Assembly: GCF_006439055.1 (NCBI RefSeq)
Contig: NZ_RCZC01000002.1
Location: forward strand, 1,521,979-1,585,978
DNA: 64,000 bases
Direction of reading: 5' to 3'
DNA from: Sphingomonas glacialis
GTDB taxonomy: Bacteria; Pseudomonadota; Alphaproteobacteria; Sphingomonadales; Sphingomonadaceae
The position numbers were made by a program, and so were the translations under genes. The notes beneath the pieces were generated by a model. The model was given only the letters and a program-made list of their open reading frames with translations, searched no databases and was not told the DNA's origin. Of this stretch, positions 45,221 through 54,237 are shown piece after piece. The first letter of the stretch is position 1. Each line of letters begins with the position of its first letter.

Positions 45221-46690
45221 CTACGCCGCACCGCGCCGATAGACATGGACCGTCCCGCGGCAGGCGCGCTTGGCGTCGTACAGCGCGAGATCAGCGCGAT
45301 GCAGCAGGTCGCTGCGATCGCGCACGTCGCAGTCGAGCCAGGCAGCACCGATCGTCGCCGACACGGTGCATCCCCCGCAACCCTCCGCGCCGAGCGTGCG
45401 CATATCGCCGACCAGCCGTTCGAGCAGTCCCGCCAGATCCCGCAACGCCGCATCGCGCGTGATCAGCAGGACGAACTCGTCGCCGCCGAGCCGCGCCGCG
45501 AAGGTTCCCGCGAGATAGTCGGCGCCGAGGCAGGTCGCCACCTGCCGCAACACCGCGTCGCCGGCGAGATGCCCCTGCGTGTCGTTGACCGCCTTGAAGT
45601 GATCGAGATCGATCAAGGCGAGCGCGAGCCGCGTGCCCTCCCGCCGCGCGGCCCCCAGCGCATCGTCGAGCACCTCGTTGAAATAGGCGCGGTTGGCGAG
45701 GCCGGTGAGATCGTCGCGACGCGCACTGTGGCGCAATTGCTGCTCCATCCGGTACCGCGCGGTGATGTCCTGCATCACGCCGATCACCGCGACAGGCTGG
45801 CCATCGCGCACCTCGAGCTCGCCCATCGACCGGATTCGCCGGACATTGCCCTGCGCGGTGATGAAGTCGGTCTCGAGCGCGAACGGATCGCCCGTCGCGA
45901 TCGTCCGCGCCAGCCCATCGACGACCTGGGCACGCGCCGCTGGCGGATAGAAAGCGAGCGCGTCGTCGAGCGCGGGTTTGACGCCCGGCGGCAGCCCGTG
46001 GATCGCATAGATCTGCTCGGACCATTCGGCACAATTGTCGGCAAGCGTCAGCCGCCACGATCCGATATCGGCCATCCGCTCGGCCTGGCGGAACTGGCGA
46101 TGCGTGATGTCGAGGCGCTGCAACGCGGCGCCGCGCGCGTCCGCTATGGCGATCGCGCGGGCGGCGAGCGCGCGCGCAGACAGGAGCGATTCGGCGAGCT
46201 GGCCGAGCTCGCCCAGCAAGGTCGCTTCCTCGGCGCTCAGCGTGCGGGGATGGTCATCGATGATGCACACCGTCCCCATGGCATACGCCGTTCGGGGGTC
46301 CACCGGATCGCGCGCATGGATCGGGACGCCGGCGTAGAACCGGATATTCGGCTCGCCCAGCACCAACGGATTGTCGGCGAAGCGCGGGTCGCGAGTCGCA
46401 TCGGGCACGACGAGCAAGCCGCCGTCGCGGATCGCATGCGCGCAGAAGGATTGTGTCCGCGGCGTCTCGCACGCTGCCAGGCCGCGCCGCGCCTTGAACC
46501 ATTGGCGATCCTCGCCGACCAGCGAGAGCAAGGCGATCTTGGTGCCGAACAGACGCTGCGCACAGGCGATGATCGTCTCGAACTCCGCTTCGGGCGGGGT
46601 GTCGAGGATCTCCAGGCCATCGAGCACTTCGAGACGCCGCGACTCCCCGGTCTGTGCGAGGATGCCAGCGGCCAAATCCAACTTGGTCAT
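45221..46690 (-). CDS. GAF-PAS-GGDEF diguanylate cyclase
   Basis: This 489-residue signalling enzyme has an N-terminal GAF domain (~20-165), a PAS domain (~205-315, WSEQIYAIHGLPPG), and a GGDEF domain. The active-site loop RLGGDEFVLL (~400) is intact, and DLTGLANRAYFNEVL and LIDLDHFKAVND are present. It should make cyclic di-GMP in response to GAF/PAS input. The RxxD inhibitory site usually found five residues before GGDEF is absent (the segment reads ADYLAGTFAARL), so product feedback may be missing. No membrane segment is visible. Confidence 0.93.
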   Translation of the reverse strand: MTKLDLAAGILAQTGESRRLEVLDGLEILDTPPEAEFETIIACAQRLFGTKIALLSLVGEDRQWFKARRGLAACETPRTQSFCAHAIRDGGLLVVPDATRDPRFADNPLVLGEPNIRFYAGVPIHARDPVDPRTAYAMGTVCIIDDHPRTLSAEEATLLGELGQLAESLLSARALAARAIAIADARGAALQRLDITHRQFRQAERMADIGSWRLTLADNCAEWSEQIYAIHGLPPGVKPALDDALAFYPPAARAQVVDGLARTIATGDPFALETDFITAQGNVRRIRSMGELEVRDGQPVAVIGVMQDITARYRMEQQLRHSARRDDLTGLANRAYFNEVLDDALGAARREGTRLALALIDLDHFKAVNDTQGHLAGDAVLRQVATCLGADYLAGTFAARLGGDEFVLLITRDAALRDLAGLLERLVGDMRTLGAEGCGGCTVSATIGAAWLDCDVRDRSDLLHRADLALYDAKRACRGTVHVYRRGAA

Positions 46691-46737
46691 AGCCTATGAT
46701 AGGATTCGGCCGGTTAAAGAACCGCTATCGCCCCGCC

Positions 46738-47319
46738 TCAGCTGACGCGGCGCTCGCCATGTTCGAGCATCGCGGGGATGACCACGTCTTCCTCGTCGGA
46801 CAGATGCCGGCCGAGCAGCGCGAACAGCCGCTGGCTGGTTTCGGCATAGCCATCGACCGCCGCGCGCGAGTCGCCCGGCGTGCCGAGCGCGTGCAGCATC
46901 GCGCGCGCCTTCTCGACCGTCGCTTCGAGGCTTTCATGGATGATCCGATGATCGCTTTCGAGCACGTCGAAGCCCGCCGCCATGCGCGAATCGAGCGCGC
47001 GGAATTTGGGGAAATAGGCCTGGTCCTCGATCCCGTGATGCCCGTTCAGATGCTGCAGGAAGTGGTTGAGCGCGGGCACGACCGCACTTTGGAACGCGCC
47101 AGGCGTGCTGCGCCCTTCGCGAAAGTCGGCGGTGATTCGATCGAGCCGCTGCGCCTGCTCGCGCAGGCTGGCGTGAACGTGCAGCCAGAAGGCGGTGAGC
47201 TCGCCATAATTGCGGTGGGCGGGCCATCCCGGCGCCGGGTACGCCGCGCGCAGATAGGCGATGACATCGGGCAACCCGATGCGGTCGGGCAGCAGGAGTG
47301 CAGGTGGAGAAAGCGACAT
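46738..47319 (-). CDS. Hemerythrin HHE domain protein
   Basis: This 193-residue helical protein has HHE-type ligands: FWLHVHASL, LNHFLQHLNGHHGIEDQAYF, ESDHRIIHESL and HLSDEEDVVIPAM. The spacing fits a di-iron four-helix bundle. It is a different subfamily from the protein at 34997, with a long N-terminal segment and a third helix rich in Arg. A role in oxygen, nitric oxide or iron handling is inferred from the family only. It lies 47 bp beyond the diguanylate cyclase start, and may share regulation with it. Confidence 0.85.
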   Translation of the reverse strand: MSLSPPALLLPDRIGLPDVIAYLRAAYPAPGWPAHRNYGELTAFWLHVHASLREQAQRLDRITADFREGRSTPGAFQSAVVPALNHFLQHLNGHHGIEDQAYFPKFRALDSRMAAGFDVLESDHRIIHESLEATVEKARAMLHALGTPGDSRAAVDGYAETSQRLFALLGRHLSDEEDVVIPAMLEHGERRVS

Positions 47320-47387
47320 TGCGTGGCTCTCGGGCGACGCGCTGTCCGCGTCAAGCGCCCGGCACGCGGGCTAAGGGGGGAAATCTC

Positions 47388-47464
47388 TGGTCGGGGCGAC
47401 AGGATTCGAACCTGCGACCCCCACACCCCCAGTGTGATGCGCTACCAGGCTGCGCTACGCCCCG
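47388..47464 (-). tRNA. tRNA-Pro (anticodon GGG)
   Basis: A complete 77-nt tRNA on the minus strand begins CGGGGCG, and the acceptor stem closes with CGCCCCG. The anticodon loop CTGGGGG gives GGG (codon CCC). The T-arm is GGTTCGAATCC, and CCA is encoded. It lies 68 bp downstream of no gene on its own strand and appears free-standing. Confidence 0.97.
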
Positions 47465-47530
47465 ACCGAGGGAGGCGCGTCTAGGACGACCTGCGCGCGG
47501 ATGCAAGCGCCTTCGCGCGCCTTCTGTCGG

Positions 47531-48208
47531 TCAGCCGAACTGGCCGAGCGGCAGCAGGCGATTGGCGAGCGCCTGGATCAGTTTGGCATCGCCGCCCTTG
47601 ACCACGAGTTCGAGCTGCGCCGCGCGGCGCTGGATCAGGCGGTCGACCGGCGTCACTGCCCCGGCGCGCGCCGCCTGGCCGATCAAAGCGACGCCGCGCG
47701 CGTCGCCCGGATCGATCGCGAGCCGCAACAGGCCCGCGATTCCAGGGAACAGCGCACGGTCGCCGCCGGCGGCGAGCGCGCGGTCGATCGCGTCGAGCCC
47801 GACCGCCTTGCGCGCGCCGAGCCCGCCGCGCGCGACCAACGCACCGAGCGCCTTGACCGCGCTCAGATGCCACGCCCCGAGGGCGGCCAGCGCTTCGGCA
47901 TCGCGCGGGTTCTTCGCCACCAGCGCCTCGAATTGCGCCTTGGCCGAGAGCGCTTCGCTACGGCTGCGCGTCAGTTTGGCGTGGTAGCTCGTCGCCATTG
48001 CGCGCGACAGCAGGGCTTCGCTGTCGCCCGGCGTCTTGGCCAGGGTCGACGACGCCGCCGCCTCGATGCCGGCGAGCTGGGTCAACGCGACGCTGCGATC
48101 GCGGACGACGAAGGCAGTTTGGATCAGCATGTCGCGCCCGCTCTCGGCCTGCGCGAGGCCCGGCGCGGTCGCAAGACAGAGGGCCAAGGGCATGAAGAAT
48201 TTCATCAT
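47531..48208 (-). CDS. Exported TPR-like hypothetical protein
   Basis: This 225-residue protein has a signal peptide (MMKFFMPLALCLATAPGLAQA) and helical repeats of TPR type, such as DSEALLSRAMATSYHAKL and DAEALAALGAWHLSAVKALG. It is probably periplasmic and mediates protein contacts. It is divergent from yajC with 247 bp between. No specific partner can be named. Confidence 0.8.
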   Translation of the reverse strand: MMKFFMPLALCLATAPGLAQAESGRDMLIQTAFVVRDRSVALTQLAGIEAAASSTLAKTPGDSEALLSRAMATSYHAKLTRSRSEALSAKAQFEALVAKNPRDAEALAALGAWHLSAVKALGALVARGGLGARKAVGLDAIDRALAAGGDRALFPGIAGLLRLAIDPGDARGVALIGQAARAGAVTPVDRLIQRRAAQLELVVKGGDAKLIQALANRLLPLGQFG

Positions 48209-48455
48209 GGGCTTCGCTACTCAACGGGAAGGACCGAAAGGGTACGATGTTTCGGCGCGCAATCAACCCGTTGCTTTGCGCCGCCGGCGGACCGTAGCGG
48301 CGGCCCCGCGCACCGCCCCCACGGAGCTGGCCGCACGAGAGAGCGTTGCGCGGGCGCACCGTACCTGATAGCGCGACGGGCTTGTGGCGTGCCCGAAAGG
48401 GTGCGCGATCCCGCGTGTCAGCATGCAGGCGGGTCCAGTCTTACCAAGGTAGCCC

Positions 48456-48797
48456 ATGTTCGCCACCCCAGCCTTTGCCCAGACCGCAGGCGCCGCCGCC
48501 GGCCCCGATGGTTTCCTCGCGATGATCATTCAGTTCGCGCCGTTGCTGCTCGTCTTCGTCGTCTTCTATTTCCTGATCCTGCGCCCGCAGCAGAAGCGCG
48601 CGCGCGACCAGGCCGCGACAATCGGCGCGGTCAAGAAGGGCGATTCGGTCGTCACGGCGGGCGGCGTGCTCGGCAAGGTGACCAAGGTCGAGGACGCATT
48701 CGTCGAGGTCGAAATCGCCCCGTCGATCAAGATCCGCGTCGTCAAGTCGACGCTCGCCGACGTTACGCCGCTCGGCTCCAAGCCCGCGAACGACTGA
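48456..48797 (+). CDS. yajC: Preprotein translocase subunit YajC
   Basis: This 113-residue single-pass inner-membrane protein associates with SecDF. It has one hydrophobic segment (FAPLLLVFVVFYFLILRPQQKR) and the soluble SH3-like domain GDSVVTAGGVLGKVTKVED. It is the first gene of a yajC-secD-secF set, with 4 bp to secD. The RPQQK motif after the helix is diagnostic. Confidence 0.95.
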   Translation: MFATPAFAQTAGAAAGPDGFLAMIIQFAPLLLVFVVFYFLILRPQQKRARDQAATIGAVKKGDSVVTAGGVLGKVTKVEDAFVEVEIAPSIKIRVVKSTLADVTPLGSKPAND

Positions 48798-48801
48798 TCC
48801 G

Positions 48802-50388
48802 ATGCTCGATTTCCCGCGCTGGAAGGTCGTCTCGATCCTGGGGTTCCTCGCCTGCTTGATGGCGCTGGCGGTCCCCAGTTTCCTGCCTGATTCGGTCACG
48901 TCGAAATGGGGTGGCTTTCCACACCCCAAAGTAAACCTCGGGCTCGATCTCGCCGGCGGCAGCTACATGCTGATCGAGGCCGACACCGACGAGCTGGTCA
49001 AGAACCGGCTCGAGGCGATGCGCGAGCAGATCATCACCGAAATGGCCAAGGGCCCGCCAATCTCGATCGGCGACATCGCGACCGACGGCGGCAAGCTCAG
49101 CTTCCTGCTGCGCGACGTGACGCAGCTCGATGCGGCGCGCGAGCGGCTCAACAAACTGACCGGCGGCGTGGGCTATACCGGCCAGCGCGACTGGGACCTG
49201 CAGGTTATCGATTCGTCGCGCGTCGTGATGACGCCGACCCAGGCGGGCATCGCGGCGGCGATCAACACCGCGATGGCGACCGCCACCGACGTCGTGCGCA
49301 CGCGTATCGACAAGCTCGGCACCAAGGAGCCGACGATCGTCCGCCAGGGCAATGACCGCATCGTCGTCCAGGTGCCGGGTCTCAAGGATCCCAAGGCGCT
49401 CCGCGAATTGCTCGGCAAGACCGCCAAGCTCGAATTCAAGATGGTCGATGACACGCCCTACGTGCCCGGCGGCATCGTGCCCGCCGGCAGCCAGGCGCTC
49501 CCCTATTCCGAGGCCGGCCCCGGCGCGCAGATCCTCGTCAAGCGCCAGGCGATCCTCACCGGCGACCAGCTGCTGACCGCGAGCCAGGGCTTCAAGCAGG
49601 ATACCAACGAACCGATCGTCAATTTCGGCTTCAACAGCGAAGGCGGCAAGAAGTTCGCGCGGATCACGCAGGAGCAGACCGGCAAGCGCTTCGCGGTGAT
49701 CGTCGATGACAAGGTCATTTCCGCGCCGCGCATCAACACGCCGATCCTGGGCGGTTCGGGCTATATCGAAGGCTCGTTCACGGTCGAATCGGCGAACAAT
49801 TTGTCGATCGCGCTGAGCTCGGGCAAGCTGCCGATCTCGCTCAAGGTCGTCGAGGAACGCACCGTCGGTCCCGATCTCGGCGCCGATTCGATCCATGCCG
49901 GCATCCTCGCCTCGGGGATCGCGGTCACGCTCGTCGTGCTGTTCATGATCGCGACCTACGGCCGCTTCGGTTTCTATGCCGACTATGCCGTGGTCATCAA
50001 CGTCATGGTGATCATGGGCGTGCTCGCCTTGCTCAACGGCACGCTGACGCTGCCGGGGATCGCGGGCTTCGTGCTGACGATCGGCACCGCGGTCGACGCG
50101 AACGTCCTGATCAACGAGCGTATCCGCGAGGAACGCCGGCGTGGCCGCAGCGTGATCCAGTCGGTCGAGCTGGGCTATAAGGAAGCGAGCCGCACGATCT
50201 TCGAGGCGAACGCGACGCACGCCATCTCGGGCCTGATCATGCTGATGCTCGGCTCGGGCCCGGTGAAGGGTTTCGCGGTCGTTCTGCTGATCGGTATCGC
50301 GACCTCGGTATTCACCGCGGTCACCTTCACGCGGATGCTGGTCGTGCTGTGGATTCGCAAGAACCGCCCGACCGAAATCAATATTTGA
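48802..50388 (+). CDS. secD: Protein translocase subunit SecD
   Basis: This 528-residue inner-membrane protein uses the proton motive force to help pull secreted proteins through SecYEG. It has an N-terminal helix, a large periplasmic P1/head region (LGLDLAGGSYMLIEAD), and five C-terminal helices with DLGADSIHAG and GTAVDANVLINERIREE, the conserved RND-like motif. The length is slightly shorter than the E. coli protein (615). It lies between yajC and secF. Confidence 0.96.
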   Translation: MLDFPRWKVVSILGFLACLMALAVPSFLPDSVTSKWGGFPHPKVNLGLDLAGGSYMLIEADTDELVKNRLEAMREQIITEMAKGPPISIGDIATDGGKLSFLLRDVTQLDAARERLNKLTGGVGYTGQRDWDLQVIDSSRVVMTPTQAGIAAAINTAMATATDVVRTRIDKLGTKEPTIVRQGNDRIVVQVPGLKDPKALRELLGKTAKLEFKMVDDTPYVPGGIVPAGSQALPYSEAGPGAQILVKRQAILTGDQLLTASQGFKQDTNEPIVNFGFNSEGGKKFARITQEQTGKRFAVIVDDKVISAPRINTPILGGSGYIEGSFTVESANNLSIALSSGKLPISLKVVEERTVGPDLGADSIHAGILASGIAVTLVVLFMIATYGRFGFYADYAVVINVMVIMGVLALLNGTLTLPGIAGFVLTIGTAVDANVLINERIREERRRGRSVIQSVELGYKEASRTIFEANATHAISGLIMLMLGSGPVKGFAVVLLIGIATSVFTAVTFTRMLVVLWIRKNRPTEINI

Positions 50389-50400
50389 TCGGCCAGAGAC

Positions 50401-51360
50401 ATGCGCCTGCTGAAACTCGTTCCCGATAACACCAACCTGCCGTTCGTTTCGCTCCGCAAATGGGCGTTCGGGCTGACCATCCTGCTGTCGCTCGCCGCGA
50501 TCGGCCTCGTCTTTGCGCGTGGCCTCAATCTCGGCGTCGATTTCGTCGGTGGCTTGATGATCGAGGAGAAATTCTCGACGCCGCCATCGACCGACAAATT
50601 GCGTAGCACGATCGACCGGCTCAACCTCGGCGAGGTCCGCCTGCAGACCGTCGGCAATGACGGCAAGACGATCTCGATCAAGCTGCCGCCGGTCAAGAGC
50701 CAGGAGAAGGACGCGACCGATCGCGTCGTCGCCACGGTGCAGGCGGCCGTCGTCAAGGATTTCCCCGACGCCAAATTCTCCAAGCAGGATGCGGTGAGCG
50801 GCAAGGTTTCGGGCGAGTTGATCTGGAAGGGCATCCTCGCGGTCGTGCTCGCGGTGGTCGGGATCGGCCTGTTCGCGATCTTCCGCTTCGAATGGCAGTT
50901 CGGCGTCTCGACCGTCGTCGCGATCGTCCACGACGTGCTGATGACCTTGGGCTTCTTCGCGCTGACCTGGTACGAATTCGACCTCAACATCGTCGCCGCG
51001 GTGCTCACGATTATCGGCTATTCGATCAACGACAAGATCGTGATCGACGACCGTATCCGCGAGAACATGCGCCGCTATCGCAAGATGGACATGCCGAGCA
51101 TCGTCGATCTGTCGGTCAACGAGACGCTGCCGCGGACCGTGATGACCTCGCTGACCATCCTGCTGGCGCTGTTCGCGCTGCTGATCTTCGGTGGCCACGT
51201 GCTGCGCGGCTTCACCGCGGCGATGATCCTCGGCATCTTCGTCGGCACCTATTCGTCGATCTACGTGTCGTCGTCGCTGCTGATCACGCTTGGCCTGCGC
51301 CCCGATCCGCGCGGCGAGGACGTCCCCGCCGCCACTGCCGGAACGCCCAAGGCGCGCTGA
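50401..51360 (+). CDS. secF: Protein translocase subunit SecF
   Basis: This 319-residue membrane protein partners SecD. Signatures are GLNLGVDFVGGLMIEEKF near the first helix, the FEWQFGVSTVVAIVHDVLMT segment, and IIGYSINDKIVIDDRIREN, which includes the conserved Asp pair of the proton path. Six membrane segments are predicted. Its stop TGA overlaps the start of the Mth938-like gene by one base. Confidence 0.96.
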   Translation: MRLLKLVPDNTNLPFVSLRKWAFGLTILLSLAAIGLVFARGLNLGVDFVGGLMIEEKFSTPPSTDKLRSTIDRLNLGEVRLQTVGNDGKTISIKLPPVKSQEKDATDRVVATVQAAVVKDFPDAKFSKQDAVSGKVSGELIWKGILAVVLAVVGIGLFAIFRFEWQFGVSTVVAIVHDVLMTLGFFALTWYEFDLNIVAAVLTIIGYSINDKIVIDDRIRENMRRYRKMDMPSIVDLSVNETLPRTVMTSLTILLALFALLIFGGHVLRGFTAAMILGIFVGTYSSIYVSSSLLITLGLRPDPRGEDVPAATAGTPKAR

Positions 51361-51740
51361 TGCGGGTCGAGCGCGAGCGCGGCGTCGGGCCGGTGATCAC
51401 CGCCTTTTCGGGCGGTGGCTTCAAGGTCGAGGCGGGCGAGTTCATCGGCGTGTATCGCGCGCTGCGGATCTGGCCCGACGGGTCGGAGGAATGGGCGCCG
51501 CCGCCGATCGAGACGCTGACCATCGAAGCGCTGGGGCCGCTGCTCGCCATCGAGCCGCGTCCCGAATTCCTGCTGCTCGGCACCGGGGCGACGATGCAGC
51601 GCCCTCCCCCCAGCTTCGTCCGCGCGTGCGAAGCGCTCGGCATCGGGGTCGAGGCGATGGACAGCCGCGCCGCGGCGCGCGCCTGGGCGGTGCTGCGCGG
51701 TGAGACGCGCTGGGTCGTGGGCGCGCTGTATCCCCTTTGA
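51360..51740 (+). CDS. Mth938-like domain protein
   Basis: This 126-residue soluble protein has the Mth938/AAMDC-like fold signatures FLLLGTGATMQRPPP and GVEAMDSRAAARAWAVLRGE. It is regularly encoded after secF in alphaproteobacteria. Its function is undetermined; a link to protein export or assembly is inferred from context only. Its ATG overlaps the secF stop. Confidence 0.88.
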   Translation: MRVERERGVGPVITAFSGGGFKVEAGEFIGVYRALRIWPDGSEEWAPPPIETLTIEALGPLLAIEPRPEFLLLGTGATMQRPPPSFVRACEALGIGVEAMDSRAAARAWAVLRGETRWVVGALYPL

Positions 51741-51794
51741 AGGCGCGCGCCGCGGCGCTATTCTTCCGCCAACGATATGGGGGAGAATAGCGTG

Positions 51795-53009
51795 ATGAAG
51801 TCGTTCCTGGTTGCGCTGACGATCATCGCCGCCCCAGCGCTCGCGACCCCACAGGCGGGAACCCCAGCCCCACCATCGGTCTATCCCGCCCCCGTTCCGC
51901 CGCCACCGCCCACCGAGCCCGATTATGGCCAGTCGCAGAATTGGCTTTGTCGTCCCGGCCGGCTCGACGCCTGCGATGGCGAACAAACCGCGACGATCAT
52001 CAAGGCCGACGGATCGCGCAGCATCGAGAAGTTCGGTCCGACAAGTTCGCCAAAGTTCGATTGCTTCTACGTCTATCCGACCGTGTCGTTCGACCGCACC
52101 CCCAATAGCGATATGATCGCGGGCCCCGAGGAAAACACCGTCGCCGCATTCCAGGCGGGGCGCTTCGCCGAGCATTGCCGCGTGTTCGCACCGCTCTACC
52201 GCCAGGTGACGCTCACCGCGCTCCAGGCGCTGCTCGTGGGCAAGCCGGTCGTCGCCGACCGCGCGATGGCGTATCGCGACGTGAAGGCGGCCTGGGAGGA
52301 ATATCTCGCCTATGACAATCACGGCCGCGGCGTCGTGCTGATCGGGCACAGCCAGGGCTCGGGCATCCTCAAGCAGCTCGTCGCGGACGCCATCGAAGGC
52401 ACGCCACAACAGAAACTGATCATCTCGGTGCTGATCCCGGGCACCAATGTCGCGGTACCGGCGGGCAAGGACGTCGGCGGCGACTTCAAATCGACGCCGC
52501 TGTGCCACAACGCCAAGGATGTCGGCTGCGTGGTCAGCTATGTCAGCTTCCGCGCCGAATCGCCGCCGCCTGCGAACAGCCGCTTCGGCGTCGTGCCGGA
52601 GCCGGGCATGGTCGCGGCCTGCGTCAACCCGGCAGCGCTCGAGGGTGGATCAGCGGTGAGCGACGCCTATCTCGGCGCACGCGGCGCAGGGATGGCGAGC
52701 GCGCCGATGGGGCCGTGGACGACCGACGGCGCGGCGGTGACGACACCGTTCGTCAAGGTGCCCGGCCTGATCAGCATCGCCTGCACCACCAGCGGCAGGT
52801 TCAGCTATCTGGCGGTATCGGTCAACGCCAAGCCGACCGACAAGCGCACGCAGACGATCGTCGGCGATGTCGCCGTGCGCGGGCGGACGCTTCCCGAATG
52901 GGGGCTGCATCTGATCGACCTGCCCATCGCGATGGGCGATCTGGTCGAGCTGAGCGATGCCCAGGCGAAGGTCTGGGCGGGCAAGCAGCCGATTTCAGCG
53001 GCGCAGTGA
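51795..53009 (+). CDS. DUF3089 alpha/beta-hydrolase-like exported protein
   Basis: This 404-residue protein has a signal peptide (MKSFLVALTIIAAPALA) and a Pro-rich linker. Its hydrolase fold carries the nucleophile elbow VLIGHSQGSGIL (Ser ~185). FDCFYVYPTVSFD and DVKAAWEEYLAYDNHGRG match DUF3089 proteins. It is a probable lipase/esterase-type enzyme, with the substrate unknown. The ATG at 51795 is preferred because GGGGGAG lies at proper distance. Its 3' end overlaps the convergent glycosyltransferase gene by 15 bp. Confidence 0.88.
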   Translation: MKSFLVALTIIAAPALATPQAGTPAPPSVYPAPVPPPPPTEPDYGQSQNWLCRPGRLDACDGEQTATIIKADGSRSIEKFGPTSSPKFDCFYVYPTVSFDRTPNSDMIAGPEENTVAAFQAGRFAEHCRVFAPLYRQVTLTALQALLVGKPVVADRAMAYRDVKAAWEEYLAYDNHGRGVVLIGHSQGSGILKQLVADAIEGTPQQKLIISVLIPGTNVAVPAGKDVGGDFKSTPLCHNAKDVGCVVSYVSFRAESPPPANSRFGVVPEPGMVAACVNPAALEGGSAVSDAYLGARGAGMASAPMGPWTTDGAAVTTPFVKVPGLISIACTTSGRFSYLAVSVNAKPTDKRTQTIVGDVAVRGRTLPEWGLHLIDLPIAMGDLVELSDAQAKVWAGKQPISAAQ

Positions 53010-54167
53010 GACCAGCCCACCAAGATGATTGACCAGCGCGGCGGTGTTCGCTGCCCAGGTAAAGCGCGCCGCGCCCTGCCGCACCAGCTCGGGCGGCAGC
53101 GGATCGGCGAGCACCGCCGCGATCCCCGCGGCAAACGCGCCCGGAGTCCGATCTACGATGCGGCCATAGGCCGGGTCGGTGACGACCTCGCCCGCCCCGC
53201 CTGCCGCGGTGATGACGATCGGCGTGCCACACGCCAGTGCCTCGACCCAGGCGTTGGCGAGCCCTTCGGACGCCGACGCCAAAGCCATCACATCGGCCGC
53301 GGCGAGCAGACCGGGTAGATCGCCATGCGGGATCGCGCCGAGCAAGCGCACGCGATCCGCCACGCCACGCACCGCGATCTGCGTTTCGAGCGTGCCGCGC
53401 GCAGGCCCTTCGCCCGCGATCAGCAACGTCGCGTCGGGGAGCGAGGCGACCGCATCGATCACAACGTCATGCCCCTTTCGCGCGATCAGCGCCCCGACCG
53501 AGACGATCAGCGGCCCGGTCACATCGTAGCGCGCCTTTCCGACGCCTCGGTCGCGCGGCGCGAAGCGGTCGAGATCGACGCCGGTATGGTGGACGCGGAT
53601 CCGCTCGGCCGGAATGCCGAGCGCGATCATGTCGGCGCGCATCGCTTGCGAAACTGCAAGGGCGCCATCGGCAGCCTGGCCCGCCGCGACGACCTGCGCG
53701 CCAGTCGCCGGCGCGGTGCCCCAATGGTGGATATCGGCACCGCGCGCCTTGATCGACACCGGCACGCCGAAATGCCGGCCGAGCGCGACCGCGGCGGGGC
53801 CGTCGGGGAAGAAGAACTCGGCATCGATCACGTCGAACGCAAAGTCGCGGCGGATTTCGGCGAGCTGCGGGATCAACCGCCGGGTCAGCGCGCCCGCGTG
53901 GAACCGCCCCGCCGTGCCCGGCAGCGTGGTGAAGCGCGGACGATAAGTCGTCAGTCCCTTCCACGTCTCGCGCTCGGGGAGCGCCGCCAGTGCAGCATAG
54001 TGCGCGTGGCGCGACAGCGGCCACGGCGGCAGCCCGACCGGCGCGATCAGCCTGAGATCGATGTCCGGATGCGCGGCCAGCCCCACCGTCTGCCGCTCGA
54101 CGAAAACGCCGAAGTTCGGCCGCGATATATCGGGGAACAGCGTGGCGAGGGTCAGGACGCGGAGCAT
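52995..54167 (-). CDS. GT4-family glycosyltransferase
   Basis: This 390-residue glycosyltransferase has the N-terminal acceptor fold (LATLFPDISRPNFGVFVERQ) and the donor-binding domain. GEGPARGTLETQI and the E-x7-E block SEGLANAWVEALACGTPIV are characteristic of GT4 enzymes. The donor and acceptor are not identifiable. The ATG at 54167 gives the canonical N-terminus; a 61-residue upstream extension is Arg-rich and unlikely. The isomerase gene upstream on the same strand makes mannose phosphates, so a GDP-mannose-linked role is possible but not shown. Confidence 0.9.
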   Translation of the reverse strand: MLRVLTLATLFPDISRPNFGVFVERQTVGLAAHPDIDLRLIAPVGLPPWPLSRHAHYAALAALPERETWKGLTTYRPRFTTLPGTAGRFHAGALTRRLIPQLAEIRRDFAFDVIDAEFFFPDGPAAVALGRHFGVPVSIKARGADIHHWGTAPATGAQVVAAGQAADGALAVSQAMRADMIALGIPAERIRVHHTGVDLDRFAPRDRGVGKARYDVTGPLIVSVGALIARKGHDVVIDAVASLPDATLLIAGEGPARGTLETQIAVRGVADRVRLLGAIPHGDLPGLLAAADVMALASASEGLANAWVEALACGTPIVITAAGGAGEVVTDPAYGRIVDRTPGAFAAGIAAVLADPLPPELVRQGAARFTWAANTAALVNHLGGLVSLRR

Positions 54168-54201
54168 GGCCGCATCGCTAGCACGAGAGTGTAAAGGTCT
54201 T

Positions 54202-54227
54202 CTCCCCTCGCGTTTGCGCGAGGGGAG
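54202..54227 (-). terminator. Strong hairpin between the isomerase and glycosyltransferase genes
   Basis: CTCCCCTCGCG and CGCGAGGGGAG form a perfect 11-bp stem with a 4-base loop, located after the manA stop codon. It lacks a strict U-tract (AAGACCTTT follows), so it may act as a Rho-type pause or processing stem. Confidence 0.5.
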
Positions 54228-54237
54228 ACGCGATCGA

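Noticed and set aside
48763..51198. 811-codon minus-strand frame opposite secD and secF
   Set aside because: Shadow of two recognised genes.
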